Position numbers and translations under genes: made by a program. Below the pieces are notes generated by a model. That model did not search any database. It saw nothing but the letters and a program-made list of their open reading frames with translations, and was not told the DNA's origin. From Clostridiaceae bacterium (lineage in GTDB: Bacteria; Bacillota; Clostridia; JAAYHZ01), in the NCBI GenBank assembly GCA_012744235.1, contig JAAYHZ010000071.1, forward strand, positions 1 through 32,249: a stretch of DNA of 32,249 nt. Direction: 5' to 3'. Within the stretch, counting starts at the first letter, position 1, and every line of letters starts with the position of its first letter. Below are positions 8,145 to 15,696 of the stretch, piece after piece.

Positions 8145-8391
8145 AATTGATATTGTTCATTCGATGACGGGGAATAGAGTATAAGTACCGTAATACAGCG
8201 AGAAAAAGCAAGGTGAGAGTTTTTCTTACGAGTTATACGTCTTCCCACCCCTGAGAAGCGGTTTATGAAATAACCGACGTTTACGCAGCGATAATGCGAA
8301 GGAGTGGAAACACGTATTTTTACGTGTTTCAAGAAGGGTGGTACCGCGGCTAATTCGCCCCTTGTATAAATTTTAATACAAGGGGCTTTAT
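8145..8391 (+). promoter_or_regulatory. T-box riboswitch leader of proS (proline-specific)
   Basis: A T-box senses the charging state of a matching tRNA and allows read-through when it is uncharged. The T-box core AGGGTGGTACCGCGG is at 8335-8349, the distal stem I loop GGTGAGAG at 8212-8219, and a perfect stem III hairpin (GAAACACGTA, loop TTTT, TACGTGTTTC) at 8307-8330. Stem I can close by GGGG 8169-8172 with CCCC 8248-8251, and by GTATAA 8179-8184 with TTATAC 8233-8238. The right-hand internal loop between them (8239-8247) holds CCC (8244-8246) followed by A, or CCA (8245-8247); both are proline codons, which fits proS downstream. The exact specifier is my fold by eye. The leader ends in the terminator listed separately. 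Confidence 0.92.
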
Positions 8392-8392
8392 T
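8358..8392 (+). terminator. Intrinsic terminator of the proS T-box
   Basis: A 10-bp perfect stem CCCCTTGTAT (8358-8367) with ATACAAGGGG (8376-8385), an eight-base loop, then CTTTATTT. Its 5' side lies just after the T-box core, so an antiterminator using that core would compete with it. Confidence 0.9.
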
Positions 8393-8418
8393 TATATATG
8401 AAAAACCAGGAGGTAATC

Positions 8419-10119
8419 ATGAAAGCATCAAGGCTGTTCATGCCCACTTTACGGCAAGTGCCTGCCGAAGCGGAAATCGCCAGCCACCGGCTGATGTTAA
8501 GAGCAGGGCTGATGAGGAAATTGGCATCCGGCATTTATTCGTATTTGCCTTTGGGCTTAAGGGCTTTAAAAAAAGTTGAAAATATTATTCGTGAAGAAAT
8601 GGACCGAAGCGGAGCGCAGGAATTGATCATGTCCGCTCTGTTGCCTGCCGAAGCATATATGGAATCCGGCAGATGGGAAGTGTTCGGTCCCGAAATGTTC
8701 CGATTGAAGGATCGCGGCGGCCGCGACTTTTGCTTAGGGCCGACCCACGAAGAAGTGTTTACCACGACCGTACGTAACGAAATTAAATCCTACAAATCTC
8801 TTCCCATCACTCTTTACCAGATCCAAACGAAGTTCCGAGATGAAATCCGTCCTCGCTTTGGCGTTATGCGCTGCCGAGAATTCGTTATGAAAGACGCTTA
8901 CAGCTTCGACCGTGACGAAAAAGGGTTGGATCAATCCTATCAGGCTATGCGGGACGCATATTGCAGAATATTTGACCGGTTAAACCTGGATTACACCGTG
9001 GTGCAAGCCGACAGTGGCGCCATGGGAGGCTCCGGCTCCGAAGAATTTACGGTGAAATCCGAAATCGGCGAATCGGTATTGGCTTTTTGCGAGGCCTGCG
9101 GTTATGCGGCCTACGATGAAAAGGACGAATGCAAGCCGGTTCCCGAAGAAGACAATTCGCCTTTTGCCCCCATGGAAAAGGTGGCTACGCCCGACGTAAA
9201 AACCATTGAGGATTTGGTAGGCTTTTTCGGCTGTACGCCCTCTCGATTCGGAAAAACTCTTTTGTATAAAGCCGACGACCAAACGGTAGCCGTTATGGTT
9301 CGAGGAGATCGGGACGTAAATGAAACGAAGCTTAAGAATTATCTGAAATGCAACGAGCTGGCATTGGCCGACGAAGAGACGGTACAAAAAGAAACCAAAG
9401 CCCAAGTGGGTTTTGCAGGTCCCGTAGGATTAAAAACAAGATTGATCGTGGATTTGGAAATCCCCTACATGAAAAACTTTATTACCGGGGCGAACGATAC
9501 CGGGTACCATTACAAAAACGTGAATTTCGGCCGCGATTTCGAGACGAAGGAAATTGTCGATTTGCGAACGATTACGGAAGGAGATCCTTGCCCCGTCTGC
9601 GGAGCCAAAATCAGTGTGGCGCGAGGCATTGAAGTAGGACATATCTTCAAGTTAGGAACCAAATACTCCGAAGCCTTGCATTGCACCTTTTTAGATGAAA
9701 ACGGAAAAGAAAAGCCGATGATCATGGGCTGCTACGGAATCGGCGTAGGCCGTACCATGGCTTCCGTTATCGAGCAAAACCACGACGAATACGGCATTAT
9801 TTGGCCGGTATCCATAGCTCCCTACCATGTCGTGATTGTGACGGTAAGCATGGAGGACGAAGAACAAAAAGCTCTGTCGGAAAAAATTTATAACGAGCTT
9901 ACGGAAAAAGGCGTGGAGGTTCTTTGGGACGACCGCAGCGAAAGACCGGGAGTCAAGTTCAAGGATGCGGACCTGATCGGATTCCCCGTTCGAATAACCG
10001 TAGGTAAAAAAGCGAAGGAAGGTCGAGTGGAGTATAAGCTGAGGAAGGAAGACGGATTTACCGAGCTTACGACGGAAGAAGCCATCGAATCCGCGATCGC
10101 CTTCGTTAAGGGAGAATAA
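8419..10119 (+). CDS. proS: Prolyl-tRNA synthetase, bacterial type with editing domain, 566 aa
   Basis: Charges tRNA-Pro with proline in the cytosol. It is a class II synthetase: motif 1 lies in the [18 protein letters not shown] region, motif 2 in [21 protein letters not shown], and motif 3 near [16 protein letters not shown]. The region between motifs 2 and 3 (about residues 220-390) is the inserted YbaK-like editing domain that hydrolyses Ala-tRNA-Pro, typical of bacterial-type ProRS. The C-terminal anticodon-binding domain begins near PYHVVIVTV and includes [20 protein letters not shown] CxxC pair (CPVCG) occurs near residue 394. The start is the ATG at 8419, after AGGAGGT (8408-8414); an upstream in-frame ATG at 8398 lies before this site and is not used. 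Expression is set by the T-box at 8145-8391. Length is normal and nothing is missing. Confidence 0.97.
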   Translation: MKASRLFMPTLRQVPAEAEIASHRLMLRAGLMRKLASGIYSYLPLGLRALKKVENIIREEMDRSGAQELIMSALLPAEAYMESGRWEVFGPEMFRLKDRGGRDFCLGPTHEEVFTTTVRNEIKSYKSLPITLYQIQTKFRDEIRPRFGVMRCREFVMKDAYSFDRDEKGLDQSYQAMRDAYCRIFDRLNLDYTVVQADSGAMGGSGSEEFTVKSEIGESVLAFCEACGYAAYDEKDECKPVPEEDNSPFAPMEKVATPDVKTIEDLVGFFGCTPSRFGKTLLYKADDQTVAVMVRGDRDVNETKLKNYLKCNELALADEETVQKETKAQVGFAGPVGLKTRLIVDLEIPYMKNFITGANDTGYHYKNVNFGRDFETKEIVDLRTITEGDPCPVCGAKISVARGIEVGHIFKLGTKYSEALHCTFLDENGKEKPMIMGCYGIGVGRTMASVIEQNHDEYGIIWPVSIAPYHVVIVTVSMEDEEQKALSEKIYNELTEKGVEVLWDDRSERPGVKFKDADLIGFPVRITVGKKAKEGRVEYKLRKEDGFTELTTEEAIESAIAFVKGE

Positions 10120-10132
10120 AAATATTTGAAAA

Positions 10133-10238
10133 ATCCCTCCGTGTGAAAAAATTTCAAATTTTAGCTAATAATATTCTATATATTGTCAATACTATATTTG
10201 GACGAACAATTTGTACCAAATTTGTATAACGGAGGGAT
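10133..10238 (+). repeat. 10-base inverted repeat whose right arm is the SD of the CAP-domain gene
   Basis: ATCCCTCCGT (10133-10142), just after the proS stop, is the exact reverse complement of ACGGAGGGAT (10229-10238), which contains the Shine-Dalgarno site of the gene at 10242. In a read-through transcript the SD could be paired and hidden. No clear sigma-A promoter is seen between the arms. The pairing is seen; the regulatory role is inference. Confidence 0.5.
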
Positions 10239-10241
10239 GGT

Positions 10242-11048
10242 ATGAACAAAAAAGTTCTTTTCTTATTACTGCTGCTTCTAAGCATTGCAGTGACCTTAAC
10301 GGGTTTACCGGCAATGGCACAAAATGCGGATCAAGAAGTTGATTTACCCGTGTTCAGGGGAATGACTTCATCCGTAGGAGTCGTAGTTGCCGATTATTTA
10401 AATGTACGCCAAGGACCCTCTACCGATTACGAAGTGCTGCAGGTATTGAAAGCCGGAGACAGGGTGTGGGTTTTGGCACAAATAGGCGAATGGTATGCGG
10501 TTTATGACGAAAATACCGGTTGCTTAGGAACGGTAAACAGCAACTACGTCATGCTGGAAGAGGAAGTAAGTGCGGAAGTTCCGGCAAGCAAGAACGATTC
10601 CGAAAAATCCGGGGGCGATGACGGTAACACGGAAGACGACGAGCCGGTGTTAAAGAAACTCAAGCTGAGCAAGGACGAACAGGCCATGCTCGATTTGGTC
10701 AACGCCGAAAGAGCAAAAGCGAAGCTGCCTCCTTTGGAAGTTCATGAAACGTTGATGGAAACGGCAAGATTGAAAGCCAATGACATGGTGGAAAACAACT
10801 ACTTTTCTCATCAGTCTCCGAAATACGGTTCACCTTTTGATATGATGAAGGAACATAAACTGGAGTTTCGTTCCGCCGGTGAAAACATTGCCGGAAACAA
10901 AACGGTGGAAGGCGCATTCAAGGCATGGATGAAGAAGGAAGGTAACAAAAGCAATATATTGAATCCGGATTACAAGTATATCGGCATCGGCATATGCAAG
11001 AGCGACCGGTACGGAAAAGTGTTTGTTCAGCAATTTATCGGTAATTAA
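10242..11048 (+). CDS. Secreted SH3b-CAP (SCP/PR1, YkwD-like) domain protein, 268 aa
   Basis: Exported envelope protein of unknown activity. A signal peptide with a long Leu-rich core ends near LPAMA (cleavage after Ala25). A bacterial SH3 domain covers about residues 43-107 (VVVADYLNVRQGPSTDYEVL, then GEWYAVYDEN), probably binding the cell wall. A Ser/Asp/Glu-rich linker follows, then a CAP domain at about 148-268: MLDLVNAERAK, METARLKANDMVENNYFSHQ, SAGENIAGN, AFKAWMKKEGNKSNILNPDY and YIGIGI. The usual 'S-P-G-H-R-x-N-I-L' motif is EGNKSNIL, so the second conserved histidine is Asn; the FSH histidine and GEN glutamate are kept. The ATG at 10242 follows GGAGGGATGG. It is 122 bases after proS and is followed by a terminator, so it is probably monocistronic. 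Confidence 0.88.
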   Translation: MNKKVLFLLLLLLSIAVTLTGLPAMAQNADQEVDLPVFRGMTSSVGVVVADYLNVRQGPSTDYEVLQVLKAGDRVWVLAQIGEWYAVYDENTGCLGTVNSNYVMLEEEVSAEVPASKNDSEKSGGDDGNTEDDEPVLKKLKLSKDEQAMLDLVNAERAKAKLPPLEVHETLMETARLKANDMVENNYFSHQSPKYGSPFDMMKEHKLEFRSAGENIAGNKTVEGAFKAWMKKEGNKSNILNPDYKYIGIGICKSDRYGKVFVQQFIGN

Positions 11049-11091
11049 CGTAAACCGGTTTTCAGGAGATTTAAAACCCTTCAAAAACAGC

Positions 11092-11130
11092 AAGGCAAAA
11101 GCATTTAGCGCTTTTGCCTTACATATTTTT
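11092..11130 (+). terminator. Terminator-like hairpin after the CAP gene
   Basis: Perfect 11-bp stem AAGGCAAAAGC (11092-11102) with GCTTTTGCCTT (11110-11120), seven-base loop, then ACATATTTTT. The U-tract is interrupted, so termination may be partial. Confidence 0.65.
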
Positions 11131-11239
11131 CGGATCCGGAAAAATTCGGATAAAATATTACAGACATATTTCAAAACGATTAAGAATCTGCATGGAAAAT
11201 TTTTCACCCCCCTAGAAACTTTCGCAGGTTATCCTATTG

Positions 11240-11248
11240 TGCTATAAT
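11240..11248 (+). promoter_or_regulatory. Extended -10 promoter of the PG-binding gene
   Basis: TGCTATAAT, a perfect extended -10, with no good -35. Just downstream GACAAC (11252-11257) and GTTGTC (11274-11279) form a 6-bp inverted repeat flanking the SD AAGGGGG (11268-11274). Confidence 0.65.
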
Positions 11249-11283
11249 ATGGACAACAATTATATACAAGGGGGTTGTCGCGA

Positions 11284-12567
11284 ATGCTAAAAGCGAAAGG
11301 AGCCGCGGCCTGTATTTTATCCTTGGTGCTTCTGACAGTGCCGATCGGTTCCAAAGTATCAGCATCGACTCTCCTGCAAAAAGGAATGAGTGGGGAACAA
11401 GTAGTGCAGCTCCAGAGAGATTTAAAGAAATTGGGGTATTTCCAAGAGGAGTGCACGGGATATTATGGTGATGTGACAGAACAAGCGGTGAAAAAACTGC
11501 AAGGTAGTAACGGGTACATACAAGACGGAATCGCAGGGTCTCAGACGTTGTCTTTAATCCGTTCATTGCTGGAGCGAAATGAATCCTATAGCCGAACCCT
11601 AAAGGAAGGCTTATCCGGCGATGATGTTTCTCAATTGCAGGAGGACTTGAAAGCGTTAGGGTATTTTAGCGGTAATGCAACCGGGTATTTCGGAGAAGCA
11701 ACCGAAAATGCCGTAAAGGCTTTCCAAAGAGCATATAATTTGTACAGTGACGGTGTGGTAGGGTCAAAAACGGCGGAAACAATCAAAAGAGCTCTTACGG
11801 CACAAACATATCGGAACGTCGTTTTGAAAAAAGGAATGTCCGGAGCGGAAGTAAAAGCCTTACAAGAAAATTTGAAGTTAATCGGCTATTTTTCCGGTAC
11901 GTGTACGGGCTATTTCGGTTCCTATACGGAGCAAGCGGTGAAGAATCTTCAATACAAGTACGGTAAAGTGAGCGACGGTGTGGTAGGTGCGGAAACCTAC
12001 TCGTTGATTCAAGACATTATCGCCGGAAAAGTCACGACCGTAACCGGCCAAAGTGCTTTGGCTGCAAGCTATTCTTCTCCGTCCAACAATACTTTTAAGA
12101 TTCCTTGGAGTCAAGCGCAAAACATTTTCAAAATCGGAACGGTTGCTACCGTTTTGGATATCGACACCGGTAAAACGTTTCAGGTCAAAAGAACCTTCGG
12201 TTACAATCATGCCGATACCGAAACGTTAACGGCTCAAGATACCGCCATTATGAAAAGCGTGTTTGGCGGCAGCTTCAGTTGGGAAAGAAGAGCCATTATC
12301 CTTATCGTAGGCGATACCTATATTGCGGCTTCCATGGCGGGAATGCCTCATGCGGGGCGGGATGACAAGCCTTCCGCCGTCAAGGTCTATGATCGAAGCG
12401 GCGGCTACGGATACGGGGATAACTTGGACGCGGTAAAAGGAAATAACATGCACGGCGTTTTCGACGTTCACTTCTATATGAGCAAAACCCATAGCACCAA
12501 TCGCGTAGACCAACAGCACCAGGCTATGATTGACAAGGCCGACGAATACGCAAGAAAAAACTATTGA
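11284..12567 (+). CDS. Secreted protein with three PG_binding_1 repeats and an uncharacterised C-terminal domain, 427 aa
   Basis: A signal peptide (MLKAKGAAACILSLVLL, cleavage near SKVSA) is followed by three repeats of about 70-80 residues. Each begins LxxGMSG or LKEGLSG, has LQ-x-DLK-x-LGYF and TGYFG-x-x-TE-x-AVK, and ends DGVVG-x-x-T. This is the peptidoglycan-binding fold (PF01471). Residues about 280-427 form a different domain with IPWSQAQNIFKIGTVATV, FSWERRAIILIVGD, AASMAGMPHAGRDD, MHGVFDVHFYMSKTHSTNR and VDQQHQAMIDKA. Its His and Asp residues (MPHAG, VHF, THSTNRVDQQHQ) might bind metal, but I cannot name an activity. The ATG at 11284 lies nine bases after AAGGGGG; a TTG at 11275 abuts that site and is rejected. 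It is flanked by its own promoter and a strong terminator. The stop region carries a 15-base tandem duplication. Confidence 0.85.
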   Translation: MLKAKGAAACILSLVLLTVPIGSKVSASTLLQKGMSGEQVVQLQRDLKKLGYFQEECTGYYGDVTEQAVKKLQGSNGYIQDGIAGSQTLSLIRSLLERNESYSRTLKEGLSGDDVSQLQEDLKALGYFSGNATGYFGEATENAVKAFQRAYNLYSDGVVGSKTAETIKRALTAQTYRNVVLKKGMSGAEVKALQENLKLIGYFSGTCTGYFGSYTEQAVKNLQYKYGKVSDGVVGAETYSLIQDIIAGKVTTVTGQSALAASYSSPSNNTFKIPWSQAQNIFKIGTVATVLDIDTGKTFQVKRTFGYNHADTETLTAQDTAIMKSVFGGSFSWERRAIILIVGDTYIAASMAGMPHAGRDDKPSAVKVYDRSGGYGYGDNLDAVKGNNMHGVFDVHFYMSKTHSTNRVDQQHQAMIDKADEYARKNY

Positions 12568-12588
12568 TAAAATAACTATTGATAAAAT
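12559..12588 (+). repeat. 15-base perfect tandem duplication spanning a stop codon
   Basis: AACTATTGATAAAAT occurs twice in direct succession (12559-12573 and 12574-12588). The first copy encodes the last Asn-Tyr-TGA of the PG-binding protein; the second repeats it in frame after the stop. Typical of replication slippage. Confidence 0.9.
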
Positions 12589-12611
12589 TAGTTTGGCTTA
12601 GATCCTACAAG

Positions 12612-12650
12612 GAAACATGATCTTTTTTAAAAGATTGTGTTTCTTTTTTT
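12612..12650 (+). terminator. Strong intrinsic terminator after the PG-binding gene
   Basis: GAAACA (12612-12617) and ATCTTTT pair with AAAAGAT and TGTTTC (ending 12643), with a small internal loop, then seven T (12644-12650). Confidence 0.88.
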
Positions 12651-12680
12651 ATACCGTTTTCCGGCATGATTTTCCGATAC

Positions 12681-12709
12681 TTTACCTGCAAGGCAAAGTC
12701 ATGTATAAT
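12681..12709 (+). promoter_or_regulatory. Sigma-A promoter of scfB
   Basis: TTTACC (12681-12686), 17-base spacer, TATAAT (12704-12709), about 32 bases before the ATG at 12741. Confidence 0.7.
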
Positions 12710-12740
12710 GGACAGACAATAAATGTTTTGGAGAAGGAAA

Positions 12741-14078
12741 ATGATACATACCTATAAAATGAACGGTTACAATATCGTGCTGGATGTCAACTCCGGCAGT
12801 ATTCATGTAACCGATGATATAACTTATGAAATATTAAATGCCTTTGATACGATGCCGACAAAGGAGCAGGTACTGAGTCTTTTCAAAGGAAGGAATACGG
12901 AAGATCGCTTGACCGACGTCTGGCAGGAGATTAAAGAGCTTTACGATGAAGGGGTGTTGTATTCGGAGGACCCCCAAATTGCTTTGGACCCGGAATTAAG
13001 CCTTTACAAAGGGCTTAAAGCCATATGTCTTCATGTAGCTCATGACTGCAATCTCCGCTGCGAATATTGCTTTGCCTCGAAGGGAGATTACAAAACCGGC
13101 CGATCGTTAATGTCCAAGGAAATCGCCTTAAAGGCGTTGGATTATTTGGTCGAGCACTCCGGGAGGCGGAAAAACATCGAGGTGGATTTCTTCGGCGGAG
13201 AGCCTTTAATGAATTTTGACGTTGTGAAAGCGGCGGTAGAATACGGAAAAAGCTTGGAAGAAAAATTCGGGAAAAAATTCTTCTTCACCATGACCACCAA
13301 TGCCGTCCACGTTACGGAAGAGCAAGCGGAATTTTTGAACGAGCATATGGGAAATATCGTAATCAGCTTGGACGGCCGAAAGAGCGTGAACGACCGGATG
13401 CGAAAGAACGCAGCCGGAAAAGGGACTTACGAGCAAATCGTGAAAAACGCCAAAAAGATTACGGATAATCGCAAAGGCAAACCGTATTTCATACGAGGTA
13501 CCTTTACGTCTTTGAACAAGGACTTTTCCGAGGATGTACGCCATATCCGTTCTTTGGGTTTTCGTGAAATTTCCATCGAGCCCGTGACCGGGAAGGGGGA
13601 ATCCTTCCATATTAAAGAAGAAGATTTGGATGATATTTTAAGAGAATACGAAAAATTTGCGATTGAGTACGCAAAAGATGATACGGATTACCGGTTCTAT
13701 CATTTTAATATCGATATTTACGACGGACCTTGTCTTTCCAAAAGAATTACCGCTAGCGGATCCGGAACCGAATATGTAGCCGTTGCTCCCGACGGGAAAA
13801 TCTATCCTTGCCATCAGTTCGTAGGGCAAGAGGAATTTGCCATCGGAGACTTGGAAACCGGAATTACCGACAGGCAGATGCAGCTTAAGTTTGCCTCCGC
13901 CCATGTATTCGGAAAAGAAGACTGTAAAGGGTGCTGGGCGAAATATTTTTGCTCCGGAGGCTGTCATGCCAACGCCTATTATACCAACGGCGATATTTTC
14001 AAGCCGGATAAGATTGCCTGCACCTTGCAGAAAAAACGAATCGAATGTGCCATTATGATCCAAGTGGCGAGAAGCTAA
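12741..14078 (+). CDS. scfB: SCIFF-type thioether-forming radical SAM/SPASM maturase, 445 aa
   Basis: Members of this family (CteB in C. thermocellum) install a Cys-to-Thr thioether in the small six-cysteine SCIFF peptide. The N-terminus (YKMNGYNIVLDVNSG, a RiPP-recognition-like region) is typical. The radical SAM cluster motif is CNLRCEYC (Cys103, 107, 110); DFFGGEPLMNFD and VISLDGRKSVNDRMR are hallmark segments. The SPASM part has GPC (Cys331), IYPCHQF (Cys357), CKGCWAKYFCSGGC and a final Cys in KRIEC. Oddity: CX12GX4C spacing predicts a Cys at 339, but the residue is Ser (TASGSGTEYVAV); relatives I recall have SGCGAG there. The ATG at 12741 follows GGAGAAGG; an ATG at 12723 is before that site. 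No SCIFF peptide gene is seen in the 173 bases upstream, where it commonly lies. pfkB follows 28 bases later. Confidence 0.92.
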   Translation: MIHTYKMNGYNIVLDVNSGSIHVTDDITYEILNAFDTMPTKEQVLSLFKGRNTEDRLTDVWQEIKELYDEGVLYSEDPQIALDPELSLYKGLKAICLHVAHDCNLRCEYCFASKGDYKTGRSLMSKEIALKALDYLVEHSGRRKNIEVDFFGGEPLMNFDVVKAAVEYGKSLEEKFGKKFFFTMTTNAVHVTEEQAEFLNEHMGNIVISLDGRKSVNDRMRKNAAGKGTYEQIVKNAKKITDNRKGKPYFIRGTFTSLNKDFSEDVRHIRSLGFREISIEPVTGKGESFHIKEEDLDDILREYEKFAIEYAKDDTDYRFYHFNIDIYDGPCLSKRITASGSGTEYVAVAPDGKIYPCHQFVGQEEFAIGDLETGITDRQMQLKFASAHVFGKEDCKGCWAKYFCSGGCHANAYYTNGDIFKPDKIACTLQKKRIECAIMIQVARS

Positions 14079-14106
14079 AAAATATGGAATCCGTGGAGAT
14101 GATATC

Positions 14107-15024
14107 GTGATATTAGCCGTATCCTTGAATCCTTGTTTGGACCGCATCGTGTATGTGCAGGAATTGAAAACCGGGACGTTAAACCGCGGGCAAAAGATTC
14201 TTGTTTCCGCCGGAGGAAAAGGGGTCAATGTAGCGAAGGTTGTTGCCGCTTTGGAGGAGCCGGTTTGTCTTACCGGCTTTTTCGCAGGAGCCGCCGGCCG
14301 ATACATTATATCCGAATTGGACGGCCGCGGTGTCCGGACGAAACCGGTTTGGCTGGAAAACCAAGAAACCAGAACCACCGTCAACATTATGGATTTGAAA
14401 ACCGGGAAAGAAACGGAAATTACCGAACCGGGGCCTTTGATACCGCCTCAAAAAATCGATGAATTTTTCGAGACGGCAAAAAAAGCCGTGGAGGAGGCTT
14501 CGGTGGTTGTGTTAAGCGGAAGCCTTCCGAAGGGCGTTGATCCGGATATTTACAAAACGCTCATACTTTTTGCGAAGGATCTTGGAAAATACACCGTTTT
14601 GGATGCATCCGGACAACCTCTCGAAAAGGGGATCGAAGCAGGTCCGACGGCGATCAAGCCCAATGTTCGGGAAATGGGTGCATTAATGGGAAATGAAAAG
14701 CCCGGCAAGGAACAAATGGCGGAATATTGCGGACGTCTTCGGGAAAAAGGCATTTCGTATGTATGCGTTTCCATGGGATCGGAAGGAGCGTTTTTGTCCT
14801 TTGAAGATCAAATCCATTTTATGAAGGCTTTTTCCGTGAACGCGGTCAATACCATCGGCTGCGGCGACGCCATGACGGCAGGCTTGGCCGTCGGACTACA
14901 AAGAGGGTACAAGCCTTTCGACATGCTGCGCTTTGCCACGGCTTGCGCCGCTTCGAACGCAACCTTTGAAGAAATCGGAGTTGTGGACAAGGAAACGGTA
15001 GAAAAGCTTTACTTACGGCCTTGA
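14107..15024 (+). CDS. PfkB-family 1-phosphofructokinase / tagatose-6-phosphate kinase type, 305 aa
   Basis: ATP-dependent sugar-phosphate kinase of the ribokinase superfamily. MILAVSLNPCLDRIVYV is the N-terminus of the FruK/LacC group; GGKGVNVAKVVAAL binds the sugar phosphate; VVLSGSLPKGVD and IKPNVREMGALMG follow; the C-terminal PfkB signature is TIGCGDAMTAG with the catalytic base Asp254 (Cys instead of the commoner Ala before Gly-Asp). Length is normal. The start is GTG at 14107, about six bases after GGAGAT (14095-14100). It lies 28 bases after scfB on the same strand, with no promoter between, so it is probably co-transcribed. No PTS or regulator gene is beside it, so the true substrate (fructose 1-phosphate or tagatose 6-phosphate) cannot be set. 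Confidence 0.88.
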   Translation: MILAVSLNPCLDRIVYVQELKTGTLNRGQKILVSAGGKGVNVAKVVAALEEPVCLTGFFAGAAGRYIISELDGRGVRTKPVWLENQETRTTVNIMDLKTGKETEITEPGPLIPPQKIDEFFETAKKAVEEASVVVLSGSLPKGVDPDIYKTLILFAKDLGKYTVLDASGQPLEKGIEAGPTAIKPNVREMGALMGNEKPGKEQMAEYCGRLREKGISYVCVSMGSEGAFLSFEDQIHFMKAFSVNAVNTIGCGDAMTAGLAVGLQRGYKPFDMLRFATACAASNATFEEIGVVDKETVEKLYLRP

Positions 15025-15046
15025 CAGATGAAGGATATATTTTTAC

Positions 15047-15075
15047 CGGACAACCTTTCTCAAATCATGTATAAT
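15047..15075 (+). promoter_or_regulatory. Probable sigma-A promoter of the small membrane protein gene
   Basis: CGGACA (15047-15052), 17-base spacer, TATAAT (15070-15075) with an adjacent TG. A leader of about 65 bases follows, holding a weak GAAG...CTTC hairpin. Confidence 0.6.
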
Positions 15076-15147
15076 GATTAATAATCGCAAGAAGCGAATG
15101 TCTTTTCGATTCTTCCAGATTCAAATGATTCGGGGGATTAATTATAT

Positions 15148-15651
15148 ATGGATATTTTCAATGAGAAAATTGTGAAAAAACGTTATGATATGCAAGATCT
15201 TTTAATTGTCGTCGGCCTGATAGTAGCGGCGTTTTTCTTGATATTTTTAACGGTGTTTTTAAATTTGGGCATGCTGACGCCGCTTTTGGTAATCGGAATC
15301 GGATACGGGCTGTTTTATCTCATATCCGCAAGGCATGTCGAATACGAGTATTCGGTAACAAACGGCGACTTGGACGTGGATAAAATTATCGCCAAGAGAA
15401 AGAGAATAAGACTTTTATCCATTGAAGGCAAGGACTTGGAGATTTTGGCCAAGCTAAAGAGCGAAAAGTACACGGGTGAATACAAGTCCATACAAAAAAA
15501 GATCGAAGCGGTTTCCCATATGGAATCCGAGGACGTATACTTTTTGGTTGCTCCTTACAAAGGAGAAAGAACCATTCTTTTCTTTGAACCGAACGAAAGA
15601 ATGCTGCAGGATTTCCGAAAAAAAGCTCCGAGAAACGTTTTCATATCTTAA
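15148..15651 (+). CDS. Uncharacterised two-TM membrane protein, 167 aa
   Basis: Function unknown. Two hydrophobic helices lie at about residues 18-38 (LLIVVGLIVAAFFLIFLTVF) and 42-60 (LTPLLVIGIGYGLFYLI). A soluble domain follows that starts with a recognisable stretch, HVEYEYSVTNGDLDVDKI, then a basic KRKRIRLL segment. It resembles small membrane proteins common in Clostridia (possibly the DUF6106 group, from memory and unsure). The soluble domain ends with strands FLVAPYKGERTILFFEPNERML. The ATG at 15148 follows GGGGGAT (15132-15138). The gene has its own promoter, and the GH18 gene starts 45 bases later, so the two probably form an operon. Confidence 0.75.
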   Translation: MDIFNEKIVKKRYDMQDLLIVVGLIVAAFFLIFLTVFLNLGMLTPLLVIGIGYGLFYLISARHVEYEYSVTNGDLDVDKIIAKRKRIRLLSIEGKDLEILAKLKSEKYTGEYKSIQKKIEAVSHMESEDVYFLVAPYKGERTILFFEPNERMLQDFRKKAPRNVFIS

Positions 15652-15696
15652 GTATTGTTTTATTAATTAATAACGGATATACAGTGGGGTCATGTT

